DNA of 64,000 bases, from assembly GCF_000816845.1 (NCBI RefSeq), contig NZ_CP006877.1:1741501-1805500 (forward strand), given 5' to 3'. Shown piece after piece: positions 1 to 9,679 of the stretch; the first letter of the stretch is position 1, and every line of letters begins with the position of its first letter. The translations under genes and the position numbers were made by a program. This stretch comes from Rhizobium gallicum bv. gallicum R602sp. Lineage in GTDB: Bacteria > Pseudomonadota > Alphaproteobacteria > Rhizobiales > Rhizobiaceae. The notes beneath the pieces are model-generated. The model did not search any database. It worked only from the letters and a program-made list of their open reading frames with translations, and was not told the DNA's origin.

Positions 1-1
1 G

Positions 2-1516
2 CGCGGCGAGAACGTTGCGATCTTCGGCGACTATGACGTCGATGGCGCGGCTTCCTCGGCGCTGATGTATCGTTTCCTCACGCATTTTGGCGTGAAGGCC
101 AATATCTATATTCCCGATCGCATCTTCGAAGGCTACGGGCCCAATCCGGCGGCGATCAATCAGCTGATCGACAACGGCGCGCAGCTGATCGTGACGGTCG
201 ATTGTGGCTCGACCAGCCACGAAGCTCTGGGGGCTGCCGAAAAGCGGAATATCGACGTCGTCGTCGTCGATCACCACCAGGTGACACATGATCTGCCGCA
301 CTGCCATGCTCTGGTGAACCCGAACCGCGAGGACGATCTTTCGGGGCAGGGGCATCTCTGCGCTGCGGGTGTCGTCTTCCTGGTGCTAGTCGCGGCGCTG
401 AGGCTGCTTCGCGAGGCGGGCGACAAGCGAATTCCAAAGGTCGACTTGCTGCAATGGCTGGACATCGTGGCGCTGGCGACGGTCTGCGATGTCGTGCCGC
501 TCAAGGGGCTGAACCGGGCCTATGTCGTCAAGGGCCTGGTCGCCGCGCGCCACCAGAGCAATGCCGGGCTCACGGCACTTTTTCGCAAGGCAGGCCTTTC
601 CGGGCCGGTGACGCCCTATCATTTCGGCTTCCTCATCGGTCCGCGTATCAATGCTGGCGGCCGCATCGGCGACGCGGCACTTGGCAGCAGGCTTCTGACG
701 CTTGACGATACCGGCGAGGCGGAGGTCATCGCCCAGCGGCTGGACGAGCTCAACCGCGAGCGCCAGGCGATGGAAGCGGCGATGCTGCAGGAGGCCGAGG
801 CGGAGGCGCTTGCCGAGTATGGAGACGGCGAGGGCGCTTCGGTGATCGTCACCGCACGGGACAAGTGGCATCCGGGCATCGTCGGCCTGCTGGCTGCGCG
901 GCTGAAGGAGAAATTCAAGCGTCCGGCCTTCGCCATCGCCTTCGACCCGTCGGGCCGCGGAACGGGCTCCGGCCGCTCGATCAACGGTTTCGACATGGGA
1001 AGGATGGTGCGCGCGGCGGTCGACGAAGGCCTGCTCCTGAAGGGGGGCGGTCACGCGATGGCTGCGGGCTTGACCGTCGAGCGCGAAAAGCTCGGAGCCT
1101 TGCGCAACTTCTTCACAGAACGTGCCGGAAAAACCGTGGCGGCATTGGTCGCCAACGAAACGCTGAAGATCGACGGTGCGATCGGCGCCAGCGGCGCCAC
1201 GATCGAATTGATCGACCGGCTGGAAACGGCCGGGCCCTACGGCTCGGGGCATTCGCAGCCGATCTTCGCAGTGCCCGCGCATCGCCTGCGCGACGCGCGG
1301 TTGGTCGGCGATAGACATGTGAAGGTAACGCTTGAGGCGATGGACGGCTCGCGCCTCGACGGCATCGCTTTTCGGGCCGCGGACACCTCGCTTGGCAACC
1401 TCCTGCTCAATTCCCGCGGGGCGAACCTGCATGTCGCGGGAATGCTGGGCGCCGAGCATTATCAGGGTGCGCGACGCATCCAGCTGCGTGTCTGCGACGC
1501 GGCGCCGGCGCGGTAG
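2..1516 (+). CDS. recJ: Single-stranded-DNA exonuclease RecJ, 5' end cut by window
   Basis: RecJ degrades single-stranded DNA 5' to 3' in recombination and repair and belongs to the DHH phosphoesterase family. The frame is open from base 2, so the N-terminus lies outside the window; 504 residues are visible and the family is usually somewhat under 600. Near the left edge it shows the metal-binding motif DYDVDGA, then VVVVDHHQ (DHH at about visible residue 90), and a DHHA1-type LLKGGGHAMAAG around residue 347. The C-terminal part is the usual RecJ OB-fold region. It ends 12 bp before the stop of the oppositely oriented rfbA, so the two genes converge. Confidence 0.95.
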   Translation, partial: RGENVAIFGDYDVDGAASSALMYRFLTHFGVKANIYIPDRIFEGYGPNPAAINQLIDNGAQLIVTVDCGSTSHEALGAAEKRNIDVVVVDHHQVTHDLPHCHALVNPNREDDLSGQGHLCAAGVVFLVLVAALRLLREAGDKRIPKVDLLQWLDIVALATVCDVVPLKGLNRAYVVKGLVAARHQSNAGLTALFRKAGLSGPVTPYHFGFLIGPRINAGGRIGDAALGSRLLTLDDTGEAEVIAQRLDELNRERQAMEAAMLQEAEAEALAEYGDGEGASVIVTARDKWHPGIVGLLAARLKEKFKRPAFAIAFDPSGRGTGSGRSINGFDMGRMVRAAVDEGLLLKGGGHAMAAGLTVEREKLGALRNFFTERAGKTVAALVANETLKIDGAIGASGATIELIDRLETAGPYGSGHSQPIFAVPAHRLRDARLVGDRHVKVTLEAMDGSRLDGIAFRAADTSLGNLLLNSRGANLHVAGMLGAEHYQGARRIQLRVCDAAPAR

Positions 1517-1528
1517 TTACCGAGCAAG

Positions 1529-2401
1529 TCACCAGTCGGAGGAGAGCTTCGTCAGATATTGACCGTAGGCGCTCTTGCCGAGCCTTTCGGCGAGCTTGGC
1601 GAGGTCATCCTGCGAGATGTATCCCATCCGCCAGGCGACTTCCTCGGGACAGGCGATCTTGAAGCCCTGGCGTTTCTCCAGCGTGCTGACGAAACCTGCG
1701 GCGTCGAGCAGGCTGTCCGGTGTGCCGGTGTCAAGCCAGGCGTAGCCTCGGCCCATCAGTTCCACGAAGAGCTGTCCGCGCTCGAGATAGGTGCGGTTGA
1801 CATCGGTGATCTCCAATTCACCGCGCGGTGACGGCTTCAGATTGGCGGCGATATCGACCACCTGCTGGTCGTAGAAATAGAGGCCGGTCACCGCCCAGTT
1901 CGATTTCGGCTCATTGGGCTTTTCCTCGATCGACAGCGCATTCATGTTCGCATCGAAGCCCACGACGCCGTAGCGTTGCGGATCGGTGACGTGATAGGCG
2001 AAGACCGTCGCGCCTTGAAGGCGGCGCGTGCCGGATTTCATGATTTCCGGGAGGCCGTGGCCATAGAAGATGTTGTCGCCGAGGACGAGTGCCGAGGTGT
2101 CGCCATGCACGAAGTCGGCGCCGATAATGAAGGCCTGGGCAAGCCCGTCCGGGCTTGGCTGCACGGCATAGGTCAGCGAGATGCCCCATTGCGATCCGTC
2201 GCCGAGAAGGCGCTTGAAGGCTTCGACGTCATGCGGCGTGGTGATGATCATGAGGTCCCGGATGCCGGCGAGCATCAGCGTCGTCAGCGGATAGTAGATC
2301 ATCGGCTTGTCGTAGACCGGCATCAGCTGTTTCGAGACGGCCTGGGTGATCGGGTGCAAACGAGTTCCGGTACCCCCCGCCAGAATAATCCCCTTCATCA
2401 A
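1529..2401 (-). CDS. rfbA: Glucose-1-phosphate thymidylyltransferase RfbA
   Basis: Makes dTDP-glucose from glucose-1-phosphate and dTTP, the first step of dTDP-L-rhamnose synthesis. The nucleotidyltransferase signature [11 protein letters not shown] sits at the N-terminus, followed by [15 protein letters not shown], both typical of RfbA/RmlA. The 290 residues are a normal length. Two ATG codons stand in tandem at 2401 and 2398; AGGGAG just upstream serves either. It is the last gene of the minus-strand rfbC-rfbB-rfbD-rfbA operon, 7 bp after rfbD. Confidence 0.96.
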   Translation of the reverse strand: MMKGIILAGGTGTRLHPITQAVSKQLMPVYDKPMIYYPLTTLMLAGIRDLMIITTPHDVEAFKRLLGDGSQWGISLTYAVQPSPDGLAQAFIIGADFVHGDTSALVLGDNIFYGHGLPEIMKSGTRRLQGATVFAYHVTDPQRYGVVGFDANMNALSIEEKPNEPKSNWAVTGLYFYDQQVVDIAANLKPSPRGELEITDVNRTYLERGQLFVELMGRGYAWLDTGTPDSLLDAAGFVSTLEKRQGFKIACPEEVAWRMGYISQDDLAKLAERLGKSAYGQYLTKLSSDW

Positions 2402-2408
2402 TATCTCC

Positions 2409-3296
2409 CTAAAAGCCTCTGTTTAAAATGACTTGCATGACAATCCTCAGGGATTGCTTCCAGTCCGGTAGGCGGATTCCGTATATGCTGGCGAGCTTGT
2501 CGGCGCTGAGGCGCGAATTGGCGGGACGCTTCGCCGGGGTCGGATAGTCGGCCGTCGTGATGCGTTCGACGCGAATGCTCTTGCCGCCAGATTTGTGAAG
2601 TTCGGCGAATATCTCCTCGGCGAAATCCGCCCAGCTCGCTTCGCCGCTGCCGGTCAAGTGAAAGGTGCCGCGGAGCGACGGAGCCGGGTCGGTGACGAGA
2701 CGGGATGCGATCGCAAGGATCGCCTCGGCGATGTCGAGCGCTGACGTCGGGCATCCGGTCTGGTCGGCGACGACGCTGAGATGATCGCGCGTCTCGCAAA
2801 GCCGCAGCATCGTTTTCAGGAAATTGGCACCGAAGGGCGAATAGACCCAGGCGGTACGCAGGATCACGTGATTTGGGTTTGCCGCCGCCACGGCCCGTTC
2901 ACCCGCAAGCTTCGACTGCCCGTAGACGGAGATCGGCCCGGTCAAATCCTCTTCAGTGTAGGCTGACGGCTTGTCGCCACTGAAGACATAGTCGGTCGAA
3001 ATGTGGATGACGGGCACACCGATCCGCGCGGCAGCTTCGGCAACCGCCGCAGCACCTGCCGCGTTGACGGCAAAAGCGAGGTCGGGCTCGCTCTCGGCCC
3101 TGTCGACCGCCGTATAGGCGGCAGCCGAGACGATGAGATCGGGATGAACGCGCGAAAAGGCGGCCGCAACGCTGGCGGGGTCGGCAAGGTCCATTTCCGG
3201 ACGCCCGACTGCGATGATTTCGACGCCCTTCTCGGCGCCACGTCTCATCAGCGACTGGACGGCCTGGCCCTGTTTGCCGGTGACGGCAATGCGCAT
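2409..3296 (-). CDS. rfbD: dTDP-4-dehydrorhamnose reductase RfbD
   Basis: Reduces dTDP-4-dehydro-L-rhamnose to dTDP-L-rhamnose with NAD(P)H, the last step of the pathway. It is a short-chain dehydrogenase-type protein with an N-terminal nucleotide-binding motif ([10 protein letters not shown]), the substrate-region motif [10 protein letters not shown] written here as [10 protein letters not shown], and the catalytic YGQSKLAGE (Tyr-x3-Lys). The start is taken at [10 protein letters not shown] (295 residues); the frame stays open upstream, but that part overlaps rfbB and does not look like the family. It lies 2 bp after rfbB, so translation is probably coupled. Confidence 0.95.
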   Translation of the reverse strand: MRIAVTGKQGQAVQSLMRRGAEKGVEIIAVGRPEMDLADPASVAAAFSRVHPDLIVSAAAYTAVDRAESEPDLAFAVNAAGAAAVAEAAARIGVPVIHISTDYVFSGDKPSAYTEEDLTGPISVYGQSKLAGERAVAAANPNHVILRTAWVYSPFGANFLKTMLRLCETRDHLSVVADQTGCPTSALDIAEAILAIASRLVTDPAPSLRGTFHLTGSGEASWADFAEEIFAELHKSGGKSIRVERITTADYPTPAKRPANSRLSADKLASIYGIRLPDWKQSLRIVMQVILNRGF

Positions 3297-3298
3297 CG

Positions 3299-4354
3299 CT
3301 ATCGCCCCTTGAATACGCCGAGGCGTTCGCCGGAATAGACGTTCTCGCGCAGCGGTCGCCACCACCATTCATTTTCGAGATACCAGTGTACGGTCTTCTC
3401 GATGCCGGTTTCGAAGGTCTCCTCAGCCTTCCAGCCGAGTTCGCCTTCGAGCTTGGAGGCATCGATCGCGTAGCGTGCGTCGTGTCCTGGACGGTCGGTG
3501 ACGTTTGTGATCAGCTGCGCATGCGGGCCATTGTCCTTGTAGACGCCGTCGAGGATGGCGCAGATGCGCTGAACGACATCGATGTTCCGGCGCTCATTGC
3601 GGCCGCCGACATTGTATTTTTCACCCGCGCGACCTCGGGAGGCGATGGTGTAGAGCGCGCGGGCGTGGTCTTCGACGTAGAGCCAGTCGCGGACATTGGC
3701 GCCGTTGCCGTAGACCGGCAGTGGCTTGCCTTCCAGCGCATTCAGGATCATCAGCGGAATGAGCTTTTCCGGGAAGTGGTAGGGACCGTAGTTGTTGGAG
3801 CAGTTGGAGACGACGACCGGCAGGCCGTAGGTGCGGTGCCAGGCGATCGCCAGATGGTCGCTTGCCGCCTTGGAGGCCGAGTAGGGCGAGGACGGATCAT
3901 AGGGTGTCGCCTCCTCGAAAAGGCCCTCGTCGCCGAGCGAGCCGTAGACTTCGTCCGTCGAGACGTGCAGGAAGCGGAAGGCACTCTTTCCACGGGCGTC
4001 AAGGCCCTCCCAATAATGCCGCGCGGTATCCAGCAGGCTGAACGTCCCGACGATGTTGGTCTGGATGAAATCGGCAGCGCCCGAGATCGAGCGGTCGACA
4101 TGGCTTTCGGCGGCGAGATGCATGACGATGTCCGGGCGGAAGGAGGCGAATGCTTCCTGGATCTTGGCGCGGTCGCAGATGTCGGCGCGCAGGAACTGAT
4201 AATTCGGCGCCGATTCGACGGATGTCAGTGATGCCAGATTGCCGGCATAGGTCAGCTTGTCGACATTCAGCACCTCGGCGCCGATATCGCCGACGAGATG
4301 GCGCACCAGTGCCGATCCGATGAAGCCCGCTCCGCCCGTGACCAGTATGCGCAT
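3299..4354 (-). CDS. rfbB: dTDP-glucose 4,6-dehydratase RfbB
   Basis: Converts dTDP-glucose to dTDP-4-keto-6-deoxyglucose, using tightly bound NAD+. The Rossmann motif [13 protein letters not shown] opens the protein, [12 protein letters not shown] follows, and the catalytic [10 protein letters not shown] (Tyr-x3-Lys) lies near the middle. The 351 residues fit the family. Its product could also feed the aminotransferase encoded at 7137-8246, which would give a 4-amino sugar branch. It lies 6 bp downstream of rfbC. Confidence 0.96.
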   Translation of the reverse strand: MRILVTGGAGFIGSALVRHLVGDIGAEVLNVDKLTYAGNLASLTSVESAPNYQFLRADICDRAKIQEAFASFRPDIVMHLAAESHVDRSISGAADFIQTNIVGTFSLLDTARHYWEGLDARGKSAFRFLHVSTDEVYGSLGDEGLFEEATPYDPSSPYSASKAASDHLAIAWHRTYGLPVVVSNCSNNYGPYHFPEKLIPLMILNALEGKPLPVYGNGANVRDWLYVEDHARALYTIASRGRAGEKYNVGGRNERRNIDVVQRICAILDGVYKDNGPHAQLITNVTDRPGHDARYAIDASKLEGELGWKAEETFETGIEKTVHWYLENEWWWRPLRENVYSGERLGVFKGR

Positions 4355-4360
4355 CGTCGA

Positions 4361-4936
4361 TCAATCCTTGGTTTGTTTTGCTGAATAAGGAAAGTTAGGC
4401 AAGTCGGCGAGCCTCGGCAGCGTCCTGTCCTTGTCGGACAGCACCATGGCTTTCTCGTCGACCGGCCAGCGGATGCCGATCGCCGGGTCGTTCCACGCAA
4501 TGCCGCGATCATGCTGTGGGTTGTAGGGAGCGGTCACCTTGTAGTTGATGACGCTGTTGGGCACGAGCGTGGCAAATCCATGCGCGAAGCCGGGCGGCAC
4601 CCAGAGCTGCGTGCCGTTTTCCGGCGAGAGCTCCTGAGAGAGCCAGTTGCCGAAGCTCGGTGAGCCGGTGCGGATATCGACGACGACGTCCATGATCCGG
4701 CCGGCAATGCAGCGCACCAGCTTGCCCTGTGCGAAGGGCGGTATCTGGAAATGCAGGCCCCTGACGGTGCCGGGCTCAGCCGAAAGCGATTCATTGTCCT
4801 GGATGAAGGTGACGTCGGCGACATTTTCTCTGAACCAGGCATCCTTGAACACCTCGGAAAAGTAGCCGCGGTGATCGCCGAAGCGTGGCGGCGTGATCGC
4901 GACGATGCCCTCGATGGCCTTGGTCTCAATACGCAT
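4361..4936 (-). CDS. rfbC: dTDP-4-dehydrorhamnose 3,5-epimerase RfbC
   Basis: Epimerises C3 and C5 of dTDP-4-keto-6-deoxyglucose. It is a cupin-fold protein with the motif VRGLHFQIPP carrying the active-site histidine, then QGKLVRCIAG and PPGFAHGFATL, all family hallmarks. The 191 residues are a normal length. It is the first of the four rhamnose genes and lies 21 bp downstream of the large glycosyltransferase at 4958-6937, so all five genes are probably one transcript. Confidence 0.95.
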   Translation of the reverse strand: MRIETKAIEGIVAITPPRFGDHRGYFSEVFKDAWFRENVADVTFIQDNESLSAEPGTVRGLHFQIPPFAQGKLVRCIAGRIMDVVVDIRTGSPSFGNWLSQELSPENGTQLWVPPGFAHGFATLVPNSVINYKVTAPYNPQHDRGIAWNDPAIGIRWPVDEKAMVLSDKDRTLPRLADLPNFPYSAKQTKD

Positions 4937-4957
4937 GACGCACCTTTTTTGCGGTTT

Positions 4958-6937
4958 TCATCGAGCGTTGGCCTCCATGACGCTCATCAGCATGTCCGCC
5001 TGCGAGCGGCTTTGCATGGCCGCAAAACCCTTTGCGGCAATGGTATCGCGCTCATTGGCATCTGCGATCAGCTTGTGGCAGCGATCGATCATGCTTTCGT
5101 AGGGCTCGATCGCCAGACCGCCGATGAACGGCTGGAGGTCCGGATCGCGGATGTCGCCTTCGGTCAGCACGCAGACGCAGTTGGCGAGCAGATAGGAAAT
5201 GCGCACGATCTCGAAGACGCCGCTCGCATAATGATGGATGTTGATGACGATCTTGGCGCGGGCAATGGCCGCATCGCGTTCCGGACCATAGATGTTGAAG
5301 AGATGTGCGACCTTCAGCCCGCCCTGTTCCAAACTCTTCAGGATATGGTGGCGGCGCTCGTTCATCGAGCCGTAAAAGAGCACGTCGATGTCCTTGACGG
5401 GGGCGCGCTTTATCTGGCTGAGACAGCGGCTGTAACCGATTTCGAGCACGCCAGCGTGTTCGATGCCCTTGGCGGCGAGGTTTTGCCGGTTGCGCGGGCT
5501 GTAGTCGAGAACGGGCAGCGACTTCAGGATCGAGGTGTAGCGCGAATTGATCCAGATGCTTTCTTCGGAGACCTGCTCGAGATTGATGACGACGCTGTCC
5601 TTCGGTAGGTGTCCAACGATTTCGGCAGAAAGAAGATTGCCCCCGTAGATAATCGGCGCACGACCCGCGAAAGCATTCATGTCGCGGACGATCGGTGCGG
5701 AGCCACCGAGTTCCTCGAAGGCACCCTGCAGGCCGAGCGCGACCTCGTCGAAGGCATGGCTATGATTGTAATTGGCGGGTGTCACGATCCAGATGCAATG
5801 ACGGTCCTTGTGCGCCTGCCATCCGCCGGCAAAGGGCTGTATGGCGTTGCGCAGTGGCTGCTCGATCTTCGGTGCGGCAGGCGCCACGGGCATTTCGGCA
5901 TGTCCCGTTTGCTGCTTCGCCGGGGCGGTGCCAGAAGGCTGCGGAGCATCGGCGCGCATCAGTTCGCGCCCACCTATGAACTGGCCGCGCGGCATCCAGG
6001 CCGGCGGGTCGTCGGCGCCCCAGATGAGATGCGGCTGCTTGATCAGCGGCTGGCGGCCCTCCTGCCAGGAAGTCAGGAGAGCTTGGTCGCGGCTTTGCAG
6101 AAAGGCTTCCTTTGCGGCGAAGAGGCTATGCAGCATGCGGCCGAGGCGGACGCCGAACTTCCACTCGAATTCGGCGACTGTCGGTACGAAGGCGGTGATC
6201 TTCAATCCGGAGGCGGCAGCCTCCTGGACATAAAGCCCGAGCAGACGCTCGATCACGAAGGGACGCATATTCGCATTGGCATCGCGTGAATAGTGGGCCG
6301 CACCTGCATAGGCGGTGCCCGCCGCCGTGCCGAGACGCGCTTCGTTTTCCAGCGATCCGAGAATGCGTTCGCAAAAGGCGAAATACCCGGACCAGAATTT
6401 CCGGTTGCCGCAGAAATAGTTGCAGAACATGAAGGCCGTCTTGTCCTGCGGCGTCGCGATTGGATGACCGAGCTTCTGGATATGCAGGAAGATCGGCTCC
6501 ATGCCGGGATGACCGCCGAGCAGAGAATGTTCCCAGACATTGCTGTAGATTGCCGCATGGCCGATCAGCGGATTGTAAAGATAGGCATCTGCACCTTCCG
6601 CCCTGGCCCTTTCCGCCTCGGTGACGAAGGAGGGGAAGCTGGTGACGGACTTCATCTCGAATTTGCTGGAAAGAAGCCCCCAGAAAACGTCATCGCCAAG
6701 GCCGATCGCCTCGTGATGGTGATGTAGGATGCGGAAGAGCTCGTATTCGCGGGTCGAAGCCTGCGTATTGAATGAGATGTCGAGCGGCACTGCGGCTTTG
6801 TCAAGCTGGCCGCGCTGCGAAGGATCGAGATAAGGCTGATAGATAATGACAGATCCGGTGCTGGCAGCTTTTTCCGTGAGAAACGCCAGATCAGGAAGGC
6901 CGGCCGGCAGAGCGGAAATGGGCTGATTGATCGTCAA
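4958..6937 (-). CDS. Large two-part glycosyltransferase-like protein
   Basis: Probable polysaccharide glycosyltransferase with two parts. Residues about 1-320 form a region I do not recognise by family name; it has the segments DDVFWGLLSSKF, ADAYLYNPLIGH and NVWEHSLLGGHPG. A Pro/Ala-rich linker follows near 320-350. The rest resembles GT-B or CgeB-type glycosyltransferases, with DIDVLFYGSMNERR, then NIYGPERDAAIARAKIVI and GVFEIVRISYLLANC. No signal peptide or membrane segment is seen. An upstream ATG at 6988 has no Shine-Dalgarno; TTG at 6937 has AAGGA 7 bp upstream and is preferred, giving 659 residues. It leads the operon into rfbC and is divergent from the aminotransferase gene. Substrate unknown. 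Confidence 0.7.
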   Translation of the reverse strand: MTINQPISALPAGLPDLAFLTEKAASTGSVIIYQPYLDPSQRGQLDKAAVPLDISFNTQASTREYELFRILHHHHEAIGLGDDVFWGLLSSKFEMKSVTSFPSFVTEAERARAEGADAYLYNPLIGHAAIYSNVWEHSLLGGHPGMEPIFLHIQKLGHPIATPQDKTAFMFCNYFCGNRKFWSGYFAFCERILGSLENEARLGTAAGTAYAGAAHYSRDANANMRPFVIERLLGLYVQEAAASGLKITAFVPTVAEFEWKFGVRLGRMLHSLFAAKEAFLQSRDQALLTSWQEGRQPLIKQPHLIWGADDPPAWMPRGQFIGGRELMRADAPQPSGTAPAKQQTGHAEMPVAPAAPKIEQPLRNAIQPFAGGWQAHKDRHCIWIVTPANYNHSHAFDEVALGLQGAFEELGGSAPIVRDMNAFAGRAPIIYGGNLLSAEIVGHLPKDSVVINLEQVSEESIWINSRYTSILKSLPVLDYSPRNRQNLAAKGIEHAGVLEIGYSRCLSQIKRAPVKDIDVLFYGSMNERRHHILKSLEQGGLKVAHLFNIYGPERDAAIARAKIVINIHHYASGVFEIVRISYLLANCVCVLTEGDIRDPDLQPFIGGLAIEPYESMIDRCHKLIADANERDTIAAKGFAAMQSRSQADMLMSVMEANAR

Positions 6938-7136
6938 GGCATCGTCCTTCGCGCATGGCTGCCGTCTCCGTGATTCACGAAACGGCATTCGGGCTTGTTT
7001 GGGTGCCGACTATTGGACGTGAAGCTTGCGCCACACTGTTCGCGAGGACTTTTGCTGGTCAGCCTGGGAACAGGTTGAAGCATGATGTTGGACCAAGCCC
7101 ACTTTGCGCGATATGCCCAACCTCTGGACGGCGGTC

Positions 7137-8246
7137 ATGAAAAACGAGAAGATCTTTGTAACGAGGCCCAGTCTGCCGCCGCTCGAGGAATTCATTCCAT
7201 CGCTGGAAGCGATCTGGAACAACCGCATCCTGACCAATGGCGGACCATTTCATCAGCAATTGGAGCAGGAACTCTGCAGCCATCTTGGTGTGAAGCATAT
7301 CAGTCTGTTCTCCAACGCCACCGTTGCGTTGCTGACTGCGCTTCAGGCACTCCGCATCACAGGCGAGGTCATCACAACGCCCTATTCCTTCGTAGCCACC
7401 TCGCATTCGCTTCTCTGGAACGGCGTGAAACCCGTCTTCGTCGATATCGATCCGGTGACGCTCAATCTCGATCCGGCAAAGATCGAGGCGGCGATTACGC
7501 AGCAGACGACGGCGATCATGCCGGTGCATTGCTACGGCCACCCTTGCGACGTCGACGCGATCCAGAAGATCGCCGATCTCTACAATCTCAAGGTCATCTA
7601 TGACGCCGCCCATGCCTTCGGCGTGGAAGACGAGCGGGGAAGCGTTCTCAACCACGGCGACCTTTCCGTCCTGAGCTTCCATGCGACGAAGGTCTTCAAC
7701 ACATTCGAAGGCGGGGCGATCGTCTGCCCGGACGCGAAGACGAAGACCCGGATCGACCAGCTGAAGAACTTCGGTTACGTCGATGAAGTGACCGTGGTGG
7801 CGCCGGGCACAAACGGCAAGATGAGCGAATTCAACGCCGCGCTCGGCCTGCTGCAACTGAAGTACATCAAACTCGCGCTTGAACGCCGCGAGTTGATCGA
7901 CCGCGCCTATCGCGAGCGGCTTTGCGGCGTTGCAGGCATCGAATGCCTGGATCGTTCCGGCGAGACCGTCTCCAACTTCTCCTATTTCCCGATCCTCGTA
8001 CGCCCTGGCTATTCCATCTCGCGCGACGGACTATATGAGCGGCTGAAGGAGAACGGCATTCACCCGCGCCGTTACTTCTATCCGCTGATTTCGAGCTTCT
8101 CGATGTATCGCAGTCTGCCGTCCGCGCAGCCATCGAATCTGCCGGTCGCAACCGAAGCCGCCCAGCAGGTGCTTTGCCTTCCCATTTATCCGGACATGGA
8201 GATCGAGATCGTCGATAAGGTTTGCGCGCTGATCGAATCGGCCTGA
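7137..8246 (+). CDS. DegT/DnrJ/EryC1 family sugar aminotransferase
   Basis: PLP-dependent aminotransferase of the family that converts keto-sugar nucleotides to amino sugars. The PLP lysine is in SFHATKVFNTFEGG, the usual place. FSNATVALLTAL near the N-terminus and DAAHAFGVE in the middle are family motifs. The start is taken at ATG 7137 (MKNEKIFVTRPSLPP); in-frame TTG 7104 and ATG 7113 upstream are less likely. The length, 369 residues, is normal. A likely substrate is dTDP-4-keto-6-deoxyglucose made by RfbB next door (inferred from context), giving a 4-amino-4,6-dideoxyhexose. It stands alone on the plus strand, with about 200 bp separating it from the divergent glycosyltransferase. Confidence 0.85.
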   Translation: MKNEKIFVTRPSLPPLEEFIPSLEAIWNNRILTNGGPFHQQLEQELCSHLGVKHISLFSNATVALLTALQALRITGEVITTPYSFVATSHSLLWNGVKPVFVDIDPVTLNLDPAKIEAAITQQTTAIMPVHCYGHPCDVDAIQKIADLYNLKVIYDAAHAFGVEDERGSVLNHGDLSVLSFHATKVFNTFEGGAIVCPDAKTKTRIDQLKNFGYVDEVTVVAPGTNGKMSEFNAALGLLQLKYIKLALERRELIDRAYRERLCGVAGIECLDRSGETVSNFSYFPILVRPGYSISRDGLYERLKENGIHPRRYFYPLISSFSMYRSLPSAQPSNLPVATEAAQQVLCLPIYPDMEIEIVDKVCALIESA

Positions 8247-8464
8247 GAACACTTCCGACTGTTGTCTGGCGGCTGCAGATCGAAAGACCTGCGGCGCGAG
8301 ATCGCGCGCAATAGCCGGCCAGCGACCTCCTTTGTTTTCAGGCGTCATGAGCAAGCGCTGCCTCAGCGATTGGCGCCACGATGGCAATTCATTGGCGGCT
8401 GGTCATGCCGAGGCGGCGTGACCATCGATCACGCCGCTTCCGGCTGCTTTCATAGGGCGCTTGG

Positions 8465-9679
8465 CTAGAGCGCCATTTGCGGAGCCCGGATTTCGACCCG
8501 TTCCGCAACCGAGCGACGTACGCCTTGCGGCTCAATCTCGACCCAGCGGTTTTCAAGTCGGGAGCATTCGATTGCTTCCAGCAGCCGCAGTCCTTCCTCC
8601 GCCTCTTCGAGTCCGAGCACGTAGGGGTGGGACAGGCGGGTGGTCTTTGCCTTGCATTGCAACAGGGCATCGGCAAGGTCGGCATAGTAATTCGCGAAGG
8701 CTTCTATGAAACCTGACGGATGGCCTGCCTTGAAGCGCTCATAGCGCGCATCATTGGCGATCATGATCTCCGGGCTGGCGCGATCGAGGATCTGCTTGCG
8801 GCCGTTGCGGTCGTAGAAATAGGCGACCTCGGGGACTTCCTGGTGCCATTCGATCGATGCCTTGGAGCCGTAGAGCCGCACACGCAGGCCGTTGCGTTGC
8901 CCGAGCGCGGTCTTGCCGTACCACATGCTGCAGTGTAGGCCGCCGGCACAGCGCACGAGCGCGTGGACATTGTCGAGCACCTGCGGAAAGTTGCCGAAAC
9001 TCTGGCTGGTTGCGCAGACTTCTTCCGGCTTCCGCTGCGTCAGGAAATATAGAAGTGAATGCACATGAACGCCGAGATCGAGCGAGACCGTTGGCACGAC
9101 ACCGTCGTGCAAGCGCCAATCCTGCGGTGTCATCGGCGTCCCGTCGCGGCGGAAACGAAGGAAGGTCTCCTGCGGCATCTCGATATGGATCTGCTGCAGC
9201 TCGCCGAAAATGCCGTGCTCGACCATGCTGCGGATTTCGCGAAGCATGGGATATCCCGTGTAGTTGTAGGTAACGGCCAGAAATGCTCCGTTCTCGCGGG
9301 CTCCGCCGATCATACGGGCTTCGGCGCTCGAACCGGCAAGCGCCTTCTCGCAGATCACCGAGACGCCCGCCTTGAGCGCTGCGACGACCTGCTTCGTATG
9401 CTGCTGCGTGGGCGTGAGCACGACAAGGGCGTCGATATTGCCGGCCTCCTTGGCAAGCAGGGTATCGAAGTCGGCATGGCAATGCTCCGGCAGGATGCGA
9501 TACTGCCGCGCCGTCTCGCGATTGATGTCGTCGTGGCGGCTGAAGCAACCGGCGACGAGGTCGAATTTCTGATCAAGCTCGATTGCATCGCGATGGGCGC
9601 GACCTATGGCAGAATTGACGGCGCCGCCTAGAAAAGCGAGGCGCAGCTTCTCCGGTACTCCCTGTCTTGAGCGGATCAT
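8465..9679 (-). CDS. Gfo/Idh/MocA family oxidoreductase
   Basis: NAD(P)-dependent sugar dehydrogenase-like protein, 404 residues. The N-terminal Rossmann segment is LRLAFLGGAVNSAIGRAH; the usual catalytic EKP is present as CEKALAG, with Ala replacing Pro. The C-terminal half has LDLGVHVHSLLYF, where the active-site histidine is expected. ATG 9679 was chosen because the longer open frame upstream is antisense to the next gene and compositionally unlike a protein. Its ATG overlaps the TGA of the ATP-grasp gene by 4 bp, so the two are translationally coupled. Substrate unknown. Confidence 0.85.
   Translation of the reverse strand: MIRSRQGVPEKLRLAFLGGAVNSAIGRAHRDAIELDQKFDLVAGCFSRHDDINRETARQYRILPEHCHADFDTLLAKEAGNIDALVVLTPTQQHTKQVVAALKAGVSVICEKALAGSSAEARMIGGARENGAFLAVTYNYTGYPMLREIRSMVEHGIFGELQQIHIEMPQETFLRFRRDGTPMTPQDWRLHDGVVPTVSLDLGVHVHSLLYFLTQRKPEEVCATSQSFGNFPQVLDNVHALVRCAGGLHCSMWYGKTALGQRNGLRVRLYGSKASIEWHQEVPEVAYFYDRNGRKQILDRASPEIMIANDARYERFKAGHPSGFIEAFANYYADLADALLQCKAKTTRLSHPYVLGLEEAEEGLRLLEAIECSRLENRWVEIEPQGVRRSVAERVEIRAPQMAL

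Noticed and set aside
386..1459. 357-codon minus-strand frame
   Set aside because: Entirely antisense to recJ, Arg/Ala-rich and without motifs; a GC-rich shadow frame.
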